Below, piece after piece: positions 15,212-18,007 of a stretch of DNA of 18,007 nt (positions are counted from its first letter, which is position 1; the number at the start of each line of letters is the position of its first letter). The position numbers and the translations under genes were made by a program. The stretch spans positions 1 to 18,007 of the forward strand of contig CAKVOD010000015.1 of NCBI GenBank assembly GCA_934778205.1, given 5' to 3'. The DNA comes from an uncultured Clostridia bacterium. GTDB taxonomy: Bacteria > Bacillota > Clostridia > Christensenellales > UBA1242. The notes beneath the pieces are model-generated. The model was not told where the DNA came from and did not search any database. It was given only the letters and a program-made list of their open reading frames with translations.

Positions 15212-17764
15212 TTATTCCTTATCTAAATCAAACCACGACTTTCCATACGAGAGATTGACAGTCAAAGGAACTTTGAGTTCAACAACATTCTCCATTTGTT
15301 CTTTCAAGATTTTGCAAACAATATCTTTTTCCGATTCTTTGGCTTCAACAATTAATTCGTCGTGAATTTGCAAAATAAGTTTGCTCTGCAAATTATTTTC
15401 CTTAAATTTTTCATAAATATTAATCATTGCAATTTTGATTATGTCGCTTTCCGTGCCTTGCAAAGGAGAGTTCATAGCAATGCGCTCGCCTAATTTTTCG
15501 ACAATTTTATTTCGTGACTGCAGTTCTGGAATATAGCGTTTTCTACCAAACATAGTTGAAACAAAGCCATCTTTGCGTGCTTGTTCTACAACGCGTTCCA
15601 TATAGTCTTTTACGCCAGAGTATTTTTCAAAATAAGTTTCAATATAATGCTTTGCCTCTCTGCGCGGAATCTGCAATCCTTGCGACAGTCCAAAATCACT
15701 CATACCATAAATGATGCCAAAATTGACCGTTTTTGCAATGCGACGCATAGACGGCGTAACCTCATCAATCGGCGTGTGGAAAATTTCGCTTGCAGTGTAA
15801 ATGTGAATGTCGTGACCCGCCTTGAAGGCGTTGACAAGTTTTTCATCTTCGCTATAGTGTGCAAGCAACCGCAATTCAATTTGACTATAGTCAGCAGAAA
15901 TAAAAACATTATCACTTGATTTCACAACAAACATTTTTCGCAAACTTTTGCCTTCATCATCGCGCGTAGGAATGTTTTGCAAATTAGGGTTAACGCTTGA
16001 AAGTCTACCCGTCGTCGCCATAGTTTGATTGAATTCTGTGTGTATTATGTCATTTGCATCAAGATGTGGAATCAATCCGTCAAGATAAGTGCTGACAATT
16101 TTTTGGACTTTGCGGTAGCGCATAAGCAATGGAACAATAGGATGTTCATTTTCAATTTCTTGTAAAATTTCAATATTTGTGGAACGCTTTTTGTTCTTTG
16201 GCAAAGGTATCTTCAATTTGTCAAACAAAACCTCTGCAAGTTGAAGCGTAGAGTTGATATTAAACTTTTCACCCGCCAATTCATAAATTTTGTCTACAAT
16301 TTCATCAATTTGTGACGAAAATGTTGTTGTCAGTTCAAGTAAAATGGCTCTATCTACCTTGATACCTTCTTGCTCCATATCAAACAAAACGTCTTCAAGT
16401 CTAAGTTCCAAATTATAGTATAGTTCGTCAAGTCCCATTTCGTCAATTTTTGGTTTCAGTATATTTTTCGCCTGCAAAATGCCGACGCCCATATGCTTGA
16501 TTTCAAGTCCTAAGTAGTCAAACGCCTTGTCAATGATTTCAAATTTGACTGATGGGTCAATCAAATATTGCGCAAGAGCAACATCAAAGCACGGCATTTT
16601 GATTGCAATTCCAAAATCATCAAAAAAATGTTTTTGTTTTTTATACTTGAAATAAACTTTTTCAACGTTATCGTTTTGAATAAACGGGACAAGTAAATCA
16701 AAATACGCCCTTGCTTCATCTTTGATTTTGTCCAAAATAACAAAGTAGTTTGTATTCAAATCAAATGCGAAGTGAAAAGCATCGTAATACTTTTCATAAT
16801 GCAGTGCAATAGTTTCAGCATTGGAATGTGCTTTTGCAATTTCATTTAATTGTTCAAGCGATGTAACTTCAATGTTTTCACATTCAACGATACTTTCTTT
16901 GACAATTTCCGCATTGTCCTCAAAAATGTTGCGCCTCAAAAGTGAAGTAAATTCATAATCTGCAAATTTTTGCTTGACAACATTGTCAAAAGGGAAGTGA
17001 AAAGATAATTCATCTAGTTCGCAATCAATGTCGCTATGTGTGTCAATAGTTGCAAGGTCGTAACTCAAATATGCCATATCTCTACTTTTTTCAACCTTGT
17101 CACGCTTTGCCCCCTTGAGTTCATCAATGTGTGTGTACAAATTGTCAAGTGAGCCAAATGTGTGCATAAATTCAAGCGCAGTTTTTTCTCCGACGCCCGC
17201 AATCCCAGGAATATTGTCACTCGAGTCACCCATCATTGATTTCAAATCAACCATTTGTGGCGGTTCAAAACCATAGACTTCGCGGAAGTGCGCCAAATCA
17301 AAAACTTCAGTTTCCGAAATGCCCTTGCGTGTCAACCAAACTTTTGTATGCTCGTCAATGAGTTGCAACAAGTCTTTGTCCCCCGAAACAATAACAGTGT
17401 CAAGGTCGAAACGTTTTGCAAGTGTTCCAACAATGTCGTCTGCTTCAATCCCGTCCTTTATCAGTACCTTGATTCCCATATCTCGCAACAATTCTTGCAA
17501 TAAAGGCATCTGCACAACAAGTTCTTCAGGCATAGCATTGCGCCCAGCCTTGTATTCAGCATATTTTTCGTGCCTAAAAGTTGGCTTGTGTGCATCAAAT
17601 GCCACCGCAAAATACTTAGGCTTGTTCTCAGTGATAAGTTTTACCAAAATATTGCAAAAACCAAAAATAGCATTGCAAACAAGCCCGTTTTTGTTTTTCA
17701 GTGGGGGCATTGCATAAAAAGCGCGATTGGCAAGCGAATTGCCGTCAATAATAATTAAATCCAC
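15212..17764 (-). CDS. polA: DNA polymerase I
   Basis: PolA fills the gap left by excision repair and removes RNA primers with its 5' nuclease. The 850-residue product has a 5'-nuclease domain (1 to about 290: DGNS 7-10, IEADDIVG 106-113, SGDKD 127-131, GDSSDNIPG 179-187). A central exonuclease-like domain (about 295-465) lacks recognisable catalytic carboxylates: the expected DxE reads ALHYEKYY. The polymerase domain has motif A DYSQIELR (625-632), the O-helix R..K...NFG..YG (674-687) and motif C QIHDELI (799-805). Proofreading is therefore probably absent, as in Bacillus and Thermus PolA. The start is GTG at 17764, because GAGG (17774-17771) lies six bases ahead and MDLIIIDGNS matches the family. 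An in-frame TTG at 17776 falls on that ribosome binding site. Confidence 0.97.
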   Translation of the reverse strand: MDLIIIDGNSLANRAFYAMPPLKNKNGLVCNAIFGFCNILVKLITENKPKYFAVAFDAHKPTFRHEKYAEYKAGRNAMPEELVVQMPLLQELLRDMGIKVLIKDGIEADDIVGTLAKRFDLDTVIVSGDKDLLQLIDEHTKVWLTRKGISETEVFDLAHFREVYGFEPPQMVDLKSMMGDSSDNIPGIAGVGEKTALEFMHTFGSLDNLYTHIDELKGAKRDKVEKSRDMAYLSYDLATIDTHSDIDCELDELSFHFPFDNVVKQKFADYEFTSLLRRNIFEDNAEIVKESIVECENIEVTSLEQLNEIAKAHSNAETIALHYEKYYDAFHFAFDLNTNYFVILDKIKDEARAYFDLLVPFIQNDNVEKVYFKYKKQKHFFDDFGIAIKMPCFDVALAQYLIDPSVKFEIIDKAFDYLGLEIKHMGVGILQAKNILKPKIDEMGLDELYYNLELRLEDVLFDMEQEGIKVDRAILLELTTTFSSQIDEIVDKIYELAGEKFNINSTLQLAEVLFDKLKIPLPKNKKRSTNIEILQEIENEHPIVPLLMRYRKVQKIVSTYLDGLIPHLDANDIIHTEFNQTMATTGRLSSVNPNLQNIPTRDDEGKSLRKMFVVKSSDNVFISADYSQIELRLLAHYSEDEKLVNAFKAGHDIHIYTASEIFHTPIDEVTPSMRRIAKTVNFGIIYGMSDFGLSQGLQIPRREAKHYIETYFEKYSGVKDYMERVVEQARKDGFVSTMFGRKRYIPELQSRNKIVEKLGERIAMNSPLQGTESDIIKIAMINIYEKFKENNLQSKLILQIHDELIVEAKESEKDIVCKILKEQMENVVELKVPLTVNLSYGKSWFDLDKE

Positions 17765-17782
17765 AATAAACCTCAATGATTT

Positions 17783-17810
17783 AGTATAACATAGTTTTTG
17801 AAATTATCAA
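17783..17810 (-). promoter_or_regulatory. Promoter of polA
   Basis: On the minus strand, TTGATA (17810-17805), a 16-base spacer and TATACT (17788-17783) with an extended TGT ahead are present. It is a good match and gives a leader of only about 10-15 bases before the GTG start. It is divergent from the second poly-G promoter. Confidence 0.75.
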
Positions 17811-17885
17811 AATGTATTTCAAATTATTATTTCCAAAACTTGCAATATGTATAAACAAAATTTTATAATAATCGCTTCAAAACGT

Positions 17886-17914
17886 TTGATAATTTTTATA
17901 AATTGTGGTAAACT
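17886..17914 (+). promoter_or_regulatory. Promoter of the second poly-G locus
   Basis: TTGATA (17886-17891), a 17-base spacer and TAAACT (17909-17914) preceded by TGG are present. These are the same boxes and spacing as the promoter at 161-189, while the spacer itself has diverged at several bases. Confidence 0.75.
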
Positions 17915-17997
17915 AACATTGTAAATGTGGTTTTAAAGTTGTAAGACCGCAAATAATTAGCAAAGGAGAACAAAATAATGAAGCACTTAACTAAATG
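17902..17997 (+). repeat. Direct repeat, copy 2: promoter -10, leader, RBS and start codons
   Basis: Matches 177-272 over 96 bases with one mismatch (g at 17941 versus c at 216) and in the same orientation. It marks the head of a second gene built on the same expression cassette. The identity covers non-coding leader as well as coding bases, so it reflects recent common origin or gene conversion rather than protein constraint alone. Confidence 0.9.
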
Positions 17998-18007
17998 GGG
18001 GGGGGGG
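17978..18007 (+). CDS. 5' end of a second poly-G phase-variable gene, cut by window end
   Basis: ATG 17978 follows AAAGGAGA and reads MKHLTKWGGG into the window end. Only ten codons are visible. The head is identical to the gene at 253 except that codon seven is TGG instead of TGT. The tract begins directly after 'aaat', and 11 G are seen before the sequence stops, so its true length and frame are unknown. The rest of the protein lies outside the window. Confidence 0.7.
   Translation, partial: MKHLTKWGGG
17997..18007 (+). repeat. Second poly-G tract, at least 11 G, running off the window
   Basis: Eleven G in a row reach the last base. The tract probably continues. If this edge is a contig end, a break exactly inside a long homopolymer next to a multicopy leader is what short-read assembly would produce. 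Confidence 0.8.

Noticed and set aside
177..17997. Whole window as a circular element with overlapping ends
   Set aside because: The similarity stops at the poly-G tract: no shared sequence beyond it is visible, upstream sequences differ before 161, and the content is chromosomal core genes.

Overview
The window is AT-rich with tight gene spacing. It has Firmicutes-type promoters (TTGACA / TGnTATAAT) and strong AGGAGG-like ribosome binding sites, and it uses the standard genetic code: TGA serves as a stop and Trp is TGG. HflX, UvrB, UvrA and a PolA with an apparently dead proofreading domain fit an uncultured low-GC Bacillota, probably a clostridial gut-type lineage. The taxonomic placement is inference. 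There is no sign of phage, IS elements, CRISPR, tRNA or rRNA.

Layout. Bases 1-252 hold hairpins, a terminator for an off-window gene, and a strong promoter and leader. Next is a membrane/surface protein gene (253-1489) whose start codon is followed, seven codons in, by 13 consecutive G. That tract length puts the well-supported ATG out of frame with the 400-codon body, so the gene reads as phase-OFF. A terminator follows, then a two-gene operon (1610-4014) of an unknown membrane-anchored protein translationally coupled to hflX. Convergent to hflX lies a tiny Cys-rich membrane protein (4531-4244, minus). Then come two monocistronic-looking genes: a 1042-residue Ig-like surface stalk protein (4949-8077) and a cytoplasmic S41-like peptidase (8172-9353). 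The operon at 9453-12151 has two paralogous winged-helix proteins with C-terminal membrane anchors, followed by uvrB. After a 10-bp inverted repeat comes uvrA (12266-15082), which converges on polA (17764-15212, minus) across a shared bidirectional terminator.

The right edge is the key observation. Bases 17902-17997 repeat bases 177-272 with one mismatch, including promoter -10, leader, ribosome binding site and the codons MKHLTK. The window then ends inside a second run of at least 11 G. The genome therefore has at least two loci with the same expression cassette and the same poly-G switch. This looks like a family of surface proteins switched by slipped-strand mispairing, described here from sequence alone.

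Functionally, the core genes form a DNA-repair block: UvrA and UvrB find and verify lesions, and PolA fills the excised gap. HflX is a ribosome-rescue GTPase. The accessory genes are mostly envelope proteins.
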